Positions 5,537 through 5,704 of a stretch of DNA of 5,704 nucleotides are shown here, piece by piece. Position 1 is the stretch's first letter; each line of letters opens with the position of its first letter. Source of the DNA: Chloroflexota bacterium (GTDB taxonomy: Bacteria; Chloroflexota; Anaerolineae; Anaerolineales; Villigracilaceae); the NCBI GenBank assembly GCA_021796155.1, contig JAJYOO010000186.1, forward strand, positions 1 through 5,704, read 5' to 3'. Under the pieces are notes generated by a model. The model saw only the letters and a program-made list of their open reading frames with translations. It searched no databases and had not been told where the DNA came from. A program made the position numbers and the translations under genes.

Positions 5537-5704
5537 TCTTGCTCCTTGAAAATAAAGTCAATCGCCTTATCGAAAGATGTTGCAAAGTCGGTTGGAAATT
5601 CGTGCTCAAGATCCGCGTGGACCTCTTCAGCAAACGGAACGTTGTTGTTTCGCAGAATATTCTGGATCTCGCGGACACGCTCGAAGGTGGGATCCTTTTC
5701 TCCC
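5533..5704 (-). CDS. C-terminal part of a probable alpha/beta hydrolase (partial)
   Basis: An open frame runs in from the right edge (first full codon at 5703) and ends at TGA 5533-5535, giving the last 56 residues of a protein. It begins GEKDPTFERVREIQNILRNN and later has ADLEHEFPTDF, ending IFKEQE. In alpha/beta hydrolases the catalytic Asp often lies in a G-x-x-D turn and the catalytic His about 25-35 residues later in a GHEFP/GHEYP-like segment near the C terminus. Here Asp4 and His34 of the fragment fit that layout. The substrate and subfamily cannot be told. Its TGA overlaps the valS ATG (ATGA), implying one transcript and coupled translation. The family call is inferred from a short fragment; that it is coding is well supported by the clean frame and the overlap. 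Confidence 0.6.
   Translation of the reverse strand, partial: GEKDPTFERVREIQNILRNNNVPFAEEVHADLEHEFPTDFATSFDKAIDFIFKEQE

Overview
The window reads as ordinary bacterial chromosome of moderate GC content. It is densely coded, with Shine-Dalgarno sites of the AGGAG type before the start of every complete gene. The ValRS sequence and the short YfhL-like ferredoxin would fit an anaerobic, deep-branching lineage such as Chloroflexota/Anaerolineae. That is an impression from protein character only and was not tested by a search. No tRNA, rRNA, CRISPR array, insertion sequence or phage gene is visible.

Left part (1-2424): a MarR-family repressor gene on the minus strand and a CLC anion channel/transporter gene with two C-terminal CBS domains on the plus strand diverge from a gap of about 100 bp. 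The gap holds two good sigma70-type promoters, TTGAAT-N17-TATAAT on plus and TTGATA-N18-TATAAT on minus, facing away from each other. A 19-bp inverted repeat, TATATCGCCTTACGATATA (482-500), fills the plus-strand spacer and touches both -10 boxes. One repressor dimer there could shut both genes, so this looks like a self-regulated MarR/CLC module. The CLC protein keeps the gating glutamate but has non-canonical residues at the central-Ser, pore-Tyr and proton-glutamate positions.

Middle (2425-2815): the CLC gene converges on a 64-residue 2[4Fe-4S] ferredoxin gene (minus strand), with small hairpins in the 61-bp gap. Upstream of the ferredoxin gene is a 135-bp gap holding its likely promoter, a 14-bp palindrome, and the strong rho-independent terminator of valS.

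Right part (2816-5704): valS (valyl-tRNA synthetase, minus strand, complete) is preceded by the 3' end of another minus-strand gene. That gene is probably an alpha/beta hydrolase, and its stop codon overlaps the valS start as ATGA, so the two are probably co-transcribed and translationally coupled. Within valS, a short run with 7-base periodicity (about 3672-3727) encodes an enlarged linker between the catalytic and anticodon-binding domains.

The items most worth a second look are the shared divergent promoter/operator, the altered CLC selectivity and proton-path residues, and the heptameric repeat inside valS. Nothing here amounts to a clearly new multi-gene system.
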